From: Onchocerca lupi
Lineage: Eukaryota; Nematoda; Chromadorea; Rhabditida; Onchocercidae
Direction: 5' to 3'
DNA length: 64,000 bases
Assembly (NCBI GenBank): GCA_028564675.1
Contig: JAOVVO010000113.1
Coordinates: 1-64,000 of the forward strand
The position numbers and the translations under genes are program-made. This document shows positions 25,644 to 37,686 of this stretch, piece after piece. The notes beneath the pieces are model-generated. The model did no database searches. It was not told the DNA's origin and worked only from the letters and a program-made list of their open reading frames with translations. Within the stretch, counting starts at the first letter, position 1; every line of letters begins with the position of its first letter.

Positions 25644-28600
25644 TTAAGCTGTTTCTAGTAACTGTTTGCTGCAAAAATCTTCCGCTTTCTGCAAAATTTC
25701 CATTTCTGATAATTTCAACCTTGTAATCATAGATTTCCGAATCGTATCAGATCTACTAAATTCGAGCGGCACTGGATATCTTACGTCGACTGGATCGATT
25801 ATTCTCTCGTATGCTCTATGGAGAAGAGCGAAGCGATCACGGAGAAAGTTCCAGGCTTTTTGAATATTATTTGAAGAATTCACTGCATTCTCCACATTTT
25901 CCGCAGTTGAAGGAATTTCGTCCAAAACATAAATTTGAGCAAAACGAAATAATGAATCGTGGAAATATGGCTCACATATGCTTACTTCGAAGGCAAAAAT
26001 TGTTGATTCAGCAACAAAGCCAAGAGCATGAAACAGATGCATGCGTGCATCTTCACGTTTTGACTTTGGAAGTCCTAAAAGCAACACTTTTTAAATAAGG
26101 AAAACTATTGTCTTTTAAATCTTTTATTTTAAATTGTATTCTTGAAAATCTAGTGGCAAATAACTATTATTTTCCAGTATTTCACAGCAAAAATATTCAT
26201 TTCTCAGTATTCAGTAGTATATTAACAGATGAAATACTTCATCCCAAAGTCCAGTTTATTTGTTTAGACTTTAATTTGTTGTTCTGGTTAAATTTTTTTC
26301 TTTTGTGAATAACAGAACAAATAAATACGAAATCATTAAACAATCGTAATATTTCAACATGACAATCAGTAAAATACTATGCAGAATATAAGGATGAAGT
26401 AAGAAAGGCAAAGAAAAAATCTTACTAACAGCATCAAAGGTTGATTTAATGATACATGGCCTCCGAACAAATTTTTTTTATAAATGTACTCCAACCAATT
26501 TATTACTTACCAATTTTCAATTTATAAATATCTCGAGTGTTTTTCTCGAGAGGTACAAAACCATTATGCAACAGAAAATCACGATTGCTTCGCCAACCAT
26601 AAAAAATATTCACCGGTTCTAAAGGTTTATAATCTCGAACAGCAATAATTTCTGCATAATTAAATTCATCCGAAAAATTTACTGCTTCATGGAAAGTGCC
26701 ATCAGTGTAACTGTGATTTGCCATGTCCAGAAATGGTATCAATGCAGGTATCTAATTCAAAAAAGACGCAATTATGATATGTAATCAAACAACCACCATT
26801 GATGCAAAAAAAAAAGATGTTTGGGTCATCATATCTCTTTTCAATTTTAAAAAATTGACGCCAGAATACCAAAAGTTCTTCACTCACAATAGCAAATACA
26901 ATAACATATTTTGTGCAATAAATTCCGCCTGAGGAAAAACTCAGATGATTTGATTACAAATATGAAATATGATTAATATCAGAAATTTGGCGAAATACTG
27001 CTTGGCTTAATTAACATATGCTAAATCAACAGAATTGCGTCAAATTTCTAGTAAATATGTTCAGTAAATACTAAATTTTATAATAGTTGAAGTTTTTGTG
27101 ACATCACATCTATAACGTGGAATTCTAATAATTAAAAAACAAACCATTTGTGGCTGGCCTATGTCATCTTTCAATACTTCGCTCGGTATCATATTAATAC
27201 GCGTTGAAATGCAAGCAACGGACCATCGATACAGGTTAAATGTGAAATTTGCAGCAGTAAGAGGAGAATTAACATATATTGGTTCCAGCCTTGACATTTC
27301 TTCTTTTGACTTCTAAAATATTCTACTGAATAATTTCATCAGCACGTTGACAACATAAGCTGTAATTAGAACTTTCTCTCCTTTTCAGATAAATTAACTT
27401 TGAGTTTTAAGACAAAACTAATTTACCAATGTGAATTAAAGTTTAGCTTCCTCAAGTATTATTCTTTGACTACAAAAAAAGAAGATTTAAAAATTTTCTT
27501 AAATTGTTTAAACATTGCATTTTTTGGGTCTAAAAAAAAAATGTTTCTCCAAAATGGTTGAAACATTAGACAAAATATAATTGAAAGTCTTTCCATGATA
27601 TCCCACCATAATCTAAGTATGTAATAAAGTATATTAAAAAATTACTCATCCCATCAAATAACATTACCTTCTTTTTATGACGAAAATCATCACTGCGTAT
27701 GATTTCCAATAAGAAATGAATAAATTGTCTCGAAACATTTCTGTATAATAACAACGATTCTTCGAATAATGGTGACGGACGTAAATACTGAAAAATAAAG
27801 ACAATTAGCATGCTATATTATCTGAATTACAAATATATTGTTCATAAATAGACTGCAGTTAAAACATATTTTCTATTAAGAAAATGATCAGTGTTACAAA
27901 AGATCTCTGAAAAGAGATCCATGATATTGGTCAATAAATCATTTCTTTTAATCATTCATCCGCAGTAAGGTTACAGATAGTTCAGATCTCTTAGCTTTTG
28001 TTTCTGAATATGAATTAGCGTCGTTCGGTTTGCTAGATGCTTATAGAAAGACATCACGCTGGCATTCGATGTAAGGAATTTATAATTCAATTATTATGAT
28101 TTCCCTATCGTAATAGATGGCCAGTCTAATTTTAATGTAGAAAAAACATTTGTAGCAAAAAAATTCAAAGAATTAAGACCAAATAAAATCTTTTTAAATA
28201 CAAAAATTTTCAATTTAGTCACATGAGCTGGTAGACGAAAAAAAAAAAAAGATCGCTGCTATCATTCAACTCTTTCAAATAAAAAACGGATAGAATTTCA
28301 GAGATGCTTGAAATCTCAAGATTTCTACTTAAAAAAGTAGCAAAAACGTGTAGATTGGCAACTGATTAGTTATTTTATTTACGCAAAGACATCGTGAGTT
28401 CACTAACCTGTAATTGTTCAACAGTGAAGAACAAAGGAGTATTGAAACTTTCAGGAAGTACTTTAATATATGGTTGCCAATGTGACTCAGGCACCACTTT
28501 CTGACAGCACAACATCATTGCCAAGGCAACATTTTCCATTGAACGTATTATTATATCACGATCGAAAGCACGCCGAAAATTTGACTTTCATGAATTAAGT

Positions 28601-29702
28601 TGAAAAGATATAATTTAAATCCATGTCAACTTAGCGTTTCTAACAGCTTATTACCAAAAATAAAGAATTTACTTTAAGAAAGATGATTTTCGAGCCTGGT
28701 CCAATGATAAGATTGCCTTTCGAGGCACTCTTAATAAATCTGATCCAGCTGTAGCATAATCTGAGCTTATCAAACCAAAACCATCTACATCTTCTTCGTA
28801 TTCAATTTCTACGGAAGAATGAAAAATACCAACCATATTGGCCCATCGCAGAAAATCTACTAGGGCTGCTTTACGTTGTTCCGAATATCTGTAACGAAAT
28901 CAATTCACAGGTTAAATTTTAATTTCGACGTTAAGGAAAAAGAAAAACTCCGTTAGAATAACTTTACGCCAATAAATTATACGTAAAAAGTAATACATAT
29001 ATTGATGTATCCCTTTTTTTTTCTCTCCAAAAGTCTTGTTTCTGTTTCACAGAAGAATATACAATTTCAGTGTGATTCGAACTAGTCTTGCACTTTCATT
29101 TTGTAAGAAAACGCCTTTTTCCAAATATTAAATATCAATTAATTTAACCTTCAGGTTTGACTAGCAGAATAGAAAATTAATGCTTTCAATAACACAAAAT
29201 AAGCACTAATTTTCTAATAATTTTACACCTGGGAGAAAAGTAAACTTCTCAATCGAAGTCTAAAATCAATATCTTATAATTCTAAATCTAACTAGAAAAA
29301 TCAGCTTCGCGGTCGACATCTCTAGCTATTATAATAATTTATGATTAAAACAAGAAATATTCTAATTAAGCAAACTTACGTTAAATTAATTTCTGAGCTA
29401 CGTAAAAATACTTTTTGCATCTTTTCAATTTCCAATAAGGATTCTCGAATCATCATATGCTCTCTTAACAATTCGATTGTATTCGAAGCAGGACCACGAC
29501 ATAGTGCTGTCTCCCATAACTCGCTTGCATGATTTTGTAATTCTTCCAGAAACTTTCGATACTGCGAAATGTCGAATTGCTCACATGGTGATGAACCACT
29601 GAGTAATTCATTGTTTGAGTTCATTACTGAAGAAAATACTTTTGATTTTTCAAGAAAAAAACCATTCGTTAAAATCACACCATCTATGAAGACTTCACAC
29701 AT
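25644..29702 (-). CDS. SETD3: SETD3-type SET-domain protein-histidine methyltransferase
   Basis: The family methylates actin at His73 using SAM. Exons: 29380-29702, 28673-28888, 28408-28584, 27668-27787, 27145-27312, 26511-26751, 25644-26074; about 558 aa against 594 in human SETD3. The start is the ATG at 29702, with an in-frame stop immediately upstream. Domain order fits the family: helical N-terminus; split SET domain (GFGLISS, VPRKAILS, MENVALAM, HWQPYIKVLP, YRWSV); the catalytic block LIPFLDMANHSY; IFYGWRSN with its tyrosine; then the Rubisco-LSMT-type substrate-binding domain (LPKSKRE onwards). The conserved asparagine-histidine pair and active-site tyrosine are present. Oddity: the exon ending at 28673 finishes in phase 2, but the next usable acceptor (before 28584) enters in phase 0. 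A micro-exon, unusual splice or indel is implied there; all other junctions agree. Confidence 0.92.
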
Positions 29703-31958
29703 TTATCAATTCATTCTTCACCTAACGAGTCAATAATGGATAATGTGTTTACAAGGTCGTTTATTTATTGTAATCGAATATCTGACAACTATGTAGTGAA
29801 TTTCACAAATATATAGCATAACTATTTAGCCATTTATTTTTGATGACGGATGTCCCAATTTCTGATTTGAAAGCGAAAAGATAAGCAATCCATTGTTCAT
29901 TAAAACTCATAGATCTTCCTTTCTTTTTGATAAAAATGGATGGATATGCAAGAGCCATTGCCACTTTACAGTTCAAACTTCATAAACTCCTAATAATCAC
30001 ATGAAAAGTTACTATTGTCAAGAAATTAAAACAAACAAATAAATAAGACGGAAAGAAAATAAGAGCCATAAGAGGAAAGAAATTCGAAAATTTTGAAGGA
30101 AAAGAAAAGCCATTGTGAGGAAGATATATTAAAATGTTGAAGAAATGGCGTTTACCTCCACCTTTCAAGATTCCCTAATAAAACACTCTAATTAGATTAA
30201 TTAATCCAAGATTTCTGCTATGAAATCCATCACAATACGGAACAAATGAGAGAGAAATATTTACGATGAAAACAGAACCACAACAAAGTCAACAAAATAA
30301 GATCAGAATGAAAAATTTCTTCCCTCAATGTTGTCGAGAGGATGGATGTTCGATTAATTCTGGTAGATAGCGGGACTGCTGTTATGGTATTTCTTGAAAT
30401 TGAAGAATAGCGATATTTCTTTTTATATCACAAAATCTCCTTCCAATTCTGTTTACTTGAATTAATTAATTAAAGTTCTTTCCTAATTGTTATGTTTGTA
30501 ACTACTGGATATAATATTTCAAAAATTTAATCATTCCTGTGACTTTCAATCGATCAATCGATCAACTTCGTGTTATTTTGGATGAAATCATCAGGCAAGA
30601 ATGGATAATGACCAATTAGTTGAATGCCTATGTATTTCTTATGATTTTTTTTTTTTTTTTTTGATTAAATTTCCGAATTATTCTGATCATTATAAACATT
30701 TGATTCTCATAGACATTCAATTCAAATTATCCTGGAAGGTAAATTAAAACGAACAAATTTATGACAAAACAAGCTTGATTATCATAATTACCTGATCTTT
30801 CAGTGAAGAATAAATCAATGGCATTTAGTTTTTATAATTCTCTTTGAATAAAAAATATCAAATCAGGTGATAATTCAATAAATTTTGATTGAAATACAAG
30901 TTTTGAATGTTTCGAAATTTTGTATAAAAATGAAATAATTGTCAATAAGATTTGAGATTTATATATATAAATCGAGATAGAGTTCAGAGAATGTTACGGT
31001 GATAAATCTAAACAATTTCAAAATCGTAACCAGTTTTTTTTTTTTTTTTTCGATTTCTACAATCACTAGATTTCAACTTGGGTTTGGTACAACGTTTAAG
31101 TCTGAGTGATTGATAGATAAATGATTAAAATAACTTCGGAATGAAGTTTGCAAGAAGGTAAATAATACTAAAACTGAAGAAAAAAAAAAGGAAATTTGGA
31201 AAAAAAGGAAGAAATGTTTGAGAGAAAAAAAAAAAAACGAAAATCATTACTGAATTGATTTATCAATTGAATGTGAAATGTCAAAAATATTTTGCAGCTG
31301 TGAATGAAAAATATTTAAAAAGATAACTCATTTGTGTAATAATTTCAAAATTTTATACCAAATCATTTTTCTTTTCATTCATAGTAACAAACTTTAGCAA
31401 TCTTATCTATGATAAGATAAAAGGAAATTTGTTATCAACAATTCATTGCTATCGACAATTCTTTTTCCAATTTAAAAAATTCAATTTTTCGCAGTTAATT
31501 TCTTAGCAATTTTATTCGGTCTTTTTTTGCGATTTTTTATTCTGTTTAATTTTGAAAAATTGATTCTCTCTCTTTTAATTTGAAAAATTGAAGTCTTAAA
31601 TTTCGATTTTGTGTTATTAGTCTTCTTCCATATTGTTGTTTCAATGATTCATTTATGTTATCATCCAGTTTTTTTGCGACCATCAATGGCGACAAAATAA
31701 TGCTGCGAATTTTCACCTCTTCCGTGTCACCATTTTTCCAATAATATGACTCATTTTGTAAATGACATTCACGATGGTTACCAAAATATTACGAGAGCAA
31801 TGAGAATTTATTTAAATTATCAGAATACCCAATGTGACAACTCTGCCTTAACACGATTCAAAGTCACATATTCGAAAGAAGCAATTTCTTTCTTTTTTTT
31901 TCGTTCATTTTTTCAATAAACTCTCGATAATTTGAATCGATAAATGTTAATTAATCAC
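29703..31958. other. Divergent intergenic region upstream of SETD3-like and annexin genes
   Basis: AT-rich with T tracts near 30645 and 31035. No coding exon is supported. Promoters of the two divergent neighbours probably lie in this region and further right. Confidence 0.45.
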
Positions 31959-32129
31959 CATACAGCACTTTTTCCTTGTCTCAATTAATTAACATACAGC
32001 ACCATTTTCTTGGTCCAATTAATTAACATATAACACCTTTTTCTTGGCTCAATTAATTAGCATATAACATCTTTTTCCTTGTCTCAATTAATTAACATGC
32101 AGCACCATTTTCTCGGTCCAATTAATTGA
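31959..32129. repeat. 34-35-bp minisatellite, five copies
   Basis: Five units (four of 34 bp, one of 35) each begin with a 'catacagcac'-like word and end with 'caattaattaa' or a close variant. Units differ from each other at several positions. It lies about 1 kb upstream of the annexin start. Confidence 0.85.
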
Positions 32130-32307
32130 CAAATATCATTGTTTTTTGGCTTATTTTGAAGTCCAAGAAATATGCTTCAATATTTATTTAGGCGATCATA
32201 TTTTAACACTATAACATTCATAAGATGAGATGAAGAGTTCAGTATTTTTGTGAAATGATTGAATATTATCATATTTATCAATAGAATGATGTATTCTTGA
32301 AATTGGT

Positions 32308-32510
32308 GAACAAATAGGGCTCTAATCAGTTCATTTTAGATTCATATTTTTTTTTTAATTCTGACCAAACAAGGCTTCATTAGCCTATAGCTCGATTCAC
32401 ATATTCTTAAATGTTTACCAAATAAGGTTTCATTCAATATTGTCTATCACAGATAGTTCGTAAGTTTTTCAATGCTAACCAAATAAGGTTCTGTTCAATC
32501 ATTATATCAT
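32308..32510. repeat. Degenerate 53-61-bp tandem repeat, four copies
   Basis: The word 'accaaataaggtttcatt' or close variants recurs at 32364, 32417 and 32478, with a weaker copy at 32308. The intervening sequence is much less conserved. It lies upstream of the annexin gene. Confidence 0.6.
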
Positions 32511-33104
32511 TTCACAAAATATTTGAGAATTATTTATCAATTATTTAATTATTTTGTTAAAGAGTATCGATAAATTACTTCGTATCACAAAAAAAAAAAA
32601 AAAAAAAAAAAAAACGATGAGTTGATTTTTAACTTATTTGATAGTAATTTACTTAATTATTTGTCTGGTAAATTACTTTGTGTCACAAATAAGAAAAAAG
32701 AATAAGTTAATTCTTATTTGATAGTAATTTTACAATTGACATATGTGATTGATTGATCGATTTAATTAATTGGTAGATAATCCTCAAATGTTTTGTAAAA
32801 TGATATCGCGAATTGAATGAAGCTTATCAAATATTTGAAAACTTATCAAATATATTTGAATAAAATCTACATATATTTTCCCGATTATATTTTATTAAAT
32901 TATATCACATTTTTCTTTTGTATTCTCATATGCTACATTGAATCTGATATCTAATCTTGCTCCAAGTCTCATTTTTATCATTTTCTTGATAAGACAATCA
33001 AATAAGCATTAAAATTTCAATGATAATTTGAATAAAAATGAAAAATTTTAATTATTAAAATTTCAATTATCATTTAAACAAAAAAAAAAAATTTTTTTTT
33101 TAGG

Positions 33105-36093
33105 ATGTTTCGATATCAACATCAATTCTATGGTACCATTAAGCCAAAAATTAATTTTGATCCAGAACAAGCTGCTGAAATTCTTCATAAAGCTATGAAA
33201 GGTATTGGATGTAATAAGGAAAAAGTGTTGCATATTTTGACAACAATCAATAATGAGCAACGACAACAGGTATTTTGCAAAATTTTGCTAATTAATTTTA
33301 ATAAATTGATTGATTTAAAAAAATCCAATCAATAATTTTTATTCTTATCTCAATTATCACTTGAAAAAAAAAATACATCTTTCTCGTTTTCCTTTAAATT
33401 TACTCTTATTCAAATCAAAAAAAAAAAAAAAAAAAATTAGTGATTATTAAATTATGATTAAATTTAGGCAGAAATGAGATTAGAATAAATGCAAAAATAT
33501 TATTTGAGGATTGAGAAATCCCAGCAACGAATCATTTCCGCTACGGTATGTGGCATATCGCTATGACATACGGTATATCACTGCGGTATACGGTACTCCT
33601 GCTACGGAGTACGGTGAATCTCTGGAATGAATTAAACATGAAATAAAATATGTTTCTGATTTAAAAACGTTTATTTTCGAATTTTCTTCCAGACAGCTTT
33701 GCAATTTAAATCGATGTATGGAAAAGATTTGATGCATTCGTTGAAAAGTGAATTACATGGTGATTTTGAAGATGTCATCCTTGCCTTAATGATGACACCA
33801 TCTGATTACGATGCTCGACAATTACATCATGCTATTTCTGTATTTTTTTATCTTTTACGTTTCGTACGTGTAATTTCACACGTACAATTTTAATTACACG
33901 CATAATACGTATAAATTTATGTATAATTTTATAATTTTAGTAAAATTAAAATTGCTAATGAATCAAATAATCTCGACTATAACCAAATACAGTTTTTATT
34001 AAAATTTTGCGAAAAAAATTGTCTTACCAAGATCTCATCAATCTTTCATTTAATTAATTTTTTTACATTTGAAATTTATCTAATTTCTGGAATTATTCTC
34101 TGAAATTGCTGAAAATTTATTTTATCTAAGCTGATAATATTATCAAATCATTCAAATTATTGTAAAAATGCTTAAGATCAGAAATTATGGAAGTCTAATT
34201 AAATTCTAATTAGTAATGACTTTTCTCAATAAAAATTTTATAGGGCATTGGAACAAAGGAAAAGATTCTAATCGAAATAATCTGTTCGAGAATAAACGAT
34301 GAAATTCATCGAATTAAGGAGAAATACATGGAAAATTACGGGAATTCATTAGAAGATGAAGTAGAAAATGATACAAGTGGTCATTTTAAGCGTCTTCTAA
34401 TTGCTCTGTTGCAAGCAAATCGTAATGAATCCATGAATATCGATTATCTGAAAGCAAATCAGGTAATGAATCTGAAAGTGAATCATATTCGATGGTTTTT
34501 TTTTTCCAACAAAATATTTCATGCTTAATTAATTAATTAATTTAAAGCATTGTTTTTAGACAGGAGTTTTAATGATGTTTTCTTTCTTGAACAAGTATGA
34601 TTAAGCAAATCAATGCAATCGCAGGAAATAATTATGACAAAATTCATATTTAGCGTGTTATGACGTAAATAGTTAAACGTGATTAACGTATCATGACGTA
34701 GATAATTGGTATGATTAATGTGCCATAATGTAAATAAATTAATAAGTTTTATTTTATGCTTCAAAAATGTTCTCTTAAATATCTTCATGTAAAAAATTGA
34801 TCAATATAACATTCTGCGGATGTGAAATTCGCACCAAAATGAATTTTTATGTTAAAAAATATTCGAATATTTATATGACTATATTAATTTTAATTTAGAA
34901 TAAAATAAAAATCAATAAAAATAGTCATAAAATCGAAAGAAGTAAATTAGAAATTAAATACACCTTATTTCTGTAAATTCACTATTTTTTTTTCTTCAAA
35001 GAGAACTGTATTCTGTTAATTTGTTAACAAAAATAATGAGATTTGTTAGAAAGTATTTTCTAACAAATGAAAATCTTAATTAGCTTGTTTTATAAATTAA
35101 TTAAATTTTATCATTAATTAGATTATTTTCAAAAAATTGCTGAATTATCATTTTTTTCCAGCATGCACATGAACTTGAACAAGCTGGCGAAAAACGATGG
35201 GGAACGGATGAATCGACATTTATGAAAATTTTAATTACGGAAAATTTTCCTCATTTGCAGCAAGTTTTAAATGATTACGAACAAATTACTGGACATAGTA
35301 TTGAAGAAGCAATTAGAGTTAGTAATTTATTAATTATTTATTAATTTCATTCATTAACAAATTTTGTATTCACATATAAAGTCTAATTAACTATTAAAAT
35401 TTCACGTGAATTAAGCGTATCCTCATCGTTTTGGCTTCATTCACGTATGATTTGGTTTGATTCACGTACGTTTTCCATCATTATTGCATTTCATTCAATA
35501 AAATATCATAATTTTACAGAATGAATTCAGTGATGATATGAGGGAAGGATTAATAGCGTTGGTGAAAAATATCCAAAATCAACCTGGATATTTCGCTTTC
35601 GAACTATATCAGGCAATGAAGGTACCATTCGTTTTCTGACGTATTTGACGCAATTTCAAAATTTACTGTTGAAAATATAAATATTATTAGCGTAAAATGA
35701 TGCGTTTCATATTATCAGACAGTAAGCATCATGCTATCAATTGCTTACAATCATTACTTCGACTTTATCTCTTCAAATATTTGATCCAAAATTTGATCGT
35801 ATAAATGATCGGATAAAGTCTAAGTCAAATTTCTTCAAAAATTCAATCAATAAATCAATGATGAAATATTTAATCGATCAATATTTTACAAATTATATTC
35901 TCATCATTTGTAGGGTCTAGGAACAAATGATAAAGATCTTATCCGAATTATCGTATCACGTTCCGAAATTGATCTAACACTGATTAAGCAACAATACGAA
36001 CAAAGTTATGGCCAATCATTGGCTGATAATATTGAATCGGAATGTTCAGGCTCATTTCGTGATACACTTATTGCTATCATCAAAGGCAATTAA
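33105..36093 (+). CDS. Annexin (four-repeat calcium-dependent phospholipid-binding protein), complete
   Basis: It binds acidic phospholipid membranes in a calcium-dependent way at the cytosolic face. Six exons in phase: 33105-33269, 33693-33839, 34244-34462, 35162-35317, 35520-35621, 35914-36093; 969 nt, 322 aa, the usual length of a core annexin with a short N-terminal tail. All four repeats are visible: repeat I from DPEQAAEILHKAMKGIG; repeat II at GIGTKEKILIEIICSR; repeat III with WGTDESTFMKILITE; repeat IV with GLGTNDKDLIRIIVSR. Type II calcium-loop signatures (GxGT plus a distant acidic residue) look intact in II and IV. In I the loop reads GIGCN, and in III KRWGTD. An acceptor ends 1 nt before the ATG, so the mRNA is probably trans-spliced there. 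An AATAAA lies at 36154-36159. It resembles the nematode nex family; I do not assign the member. Confidence 0.96.
34654..34745. repeat. Short degenerate tandem repeat in an annexin intron
   Basis: Three units of 31-33 bp start near 34654, 34687 and 34718. Two of them contain the palindromic-half word TGACGTA followed by an AT-rich tail. The repeat lies inside the intron 34463-35161. Confidence 0.5.
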
Positions 36094-36153
36094 ATTTTTG
36101 TACATTCCAATCATTTTTTTTTCTCCTTTTTTAATTTATGCAATATATTTATA

Positions 36154-36159
36154 AATAAA
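36154..36159 (+). terminator. Annexin polyadenylation signal
   Basis: AATAAA lies 60 bases after the annexin stop codon, a typical distance for a nematode 3' UTR. Confidence 0.6.
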
Positions 36160-37477
36160 AGCTATTTTTATTGATTTTTCAACATTCTTGCTGAAAATAT
36201 AAAAGTTAGGCTAAAAATTGATTTATAACTAAAATTTTTTCAATTATAAAAACATAGTTATGTTTTTTTTTTTTTTTTTAAATTAAAGATTTTGATTTTT
36301 TTTTTAAAACAGATATGTAATTTTAAATTAAACAATATGTATTTGAATTAAACAGATGCGCAATTTAAATTAACTAGATATTCAGTTTTTAATTAAACAG
36401 ATAGATAATTTAGATTTGTAATTCTAATTCTGATTTTTCATTTCATTTAAAGTTTCTGTGCTAAAATAAACTATCAATTATATTATTTCGAAATTTCATT
36501 ATTTGAATTATTTTTGTTTATTTAATAGTTTTTAGTAATAATGAATTTTATGCTGAAAGAATTGTTTTTTTCTAATTTTAATATTTTGAATTCTACATTT
36601 AAAAAAAGAATATATTTTATTGTTCTATTAATTATCATTATTAATCAATTAAATCAAAATTAACACACAGATGACTAATAAAATTGAAATATTTAAAGTA
36701 GTGACAAATAAAATTGAAATATTTCAAATATTGATTGAGAAATAAAACTAAAATATTAAAATGTTGACAAATAAAATTAAAATATTTGAAAATGTTGGCA
36801 GTTTTATTGATTTTTCTGCCAAATGAATTTTGAAATTGATAACAATAAGAAGGAATAATAAATAAAGCTTAACAATAATAAGTATTTGAGAATGTGTTAC
36901 GTTGTTATGGTGACAGATGTATGATGGCATCAACTCAATCTAAAATTGTCACCTTTCAATTGTACTCGATGTTTTATTATTGATTTGATTGAAATTTATA
37001 AACAAATTTGAATTTATCATTTGTCATTCTTTTTTATTTTCATTCTCTCTTTCTTCTTTTTATCATTTATCACTTATTTTAACAAATTCAATGAAAAATA
37101 TCCGAATAAATTTTATGAAATATTTTGATAAAACACTAAAATATTATCATCAATTCACAATTAAAATATGAAATGGAATGATTTTCATCAATAATTTCCC
37201 ATAAATTCATTTGATTTTAAAAAAAAAAAAGAGAAACATTATCATTAATCTGAGTAAATTAACTCGAATGATAAATGATAAGTAATGTTTATGACAGAAT
37301 CTTTTGTCTAAAGTAATCTACCTAGAAGAACGTAGTATCGATTTAAGTTTACTTAGTATTACCTAAAGTGTGATTGTTATTTTTTAAAATTTTTCTGAAC
37401 TGCTTATTTTTGCAAGTTGGAAATTTTATTTTAACTCAGATATGTTTTTATATCCTTAGCTAAAATAGATTGTCAAG
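36160..37477. other. Intergenic, AT-rich
   Basis: No gene is supported. Around 36660-36790 a short phrase resembling 'aaataaaattgaaatattt' recurs three to four times at intervals of about 45 bp, a weak degenerate repeat. Confidence 0.45.
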
Positions 37478-37660
37478 TTTTATCCGCTTTAATCAAAACT
37501 TTATCCGCCTTAATCAAAACTTTATCCGCCTTAATCAAAACTTTATCAGCCTTAATCAAATCTTTATCTGCCCTAATCAAATCTTTATCCACCTTAATCA
37601 AAGCTTTATCCGCCTTGATCAAAACTTTATCCGCTTTGATCAAAACTTTATCCGCCTTAT
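37478..37660. repeat. 21-bp minisatellite just 5' of a start codon
   Basis: Nearly nine copies of a 21-bp unit begin at 37478, 37499, 37520, 37541, 37562, 37583, 37604, 37625 and 37646. Because 21 is divisible by three, both strands stay open across the array (a KADKVLI-like heptad on minus, NQNFIRL-like on plus). Neither is flanked by gene-like sequence, so it is treated as non-coding. It ends 26 bp before the ATG at 37687. Confidence 0.93.
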
Positions 37661-37686
37661 TCATTTATTTCATTTCGAATTGAGCG

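Noticed and set aside
37473..37664. Minus-strand KADKVLI heptad-repeat open frame.
   Set aside because: It is fully explained by the 21-bp minisatellite, whose period is a multiple of three. There is no start context or flanking coding sequence.
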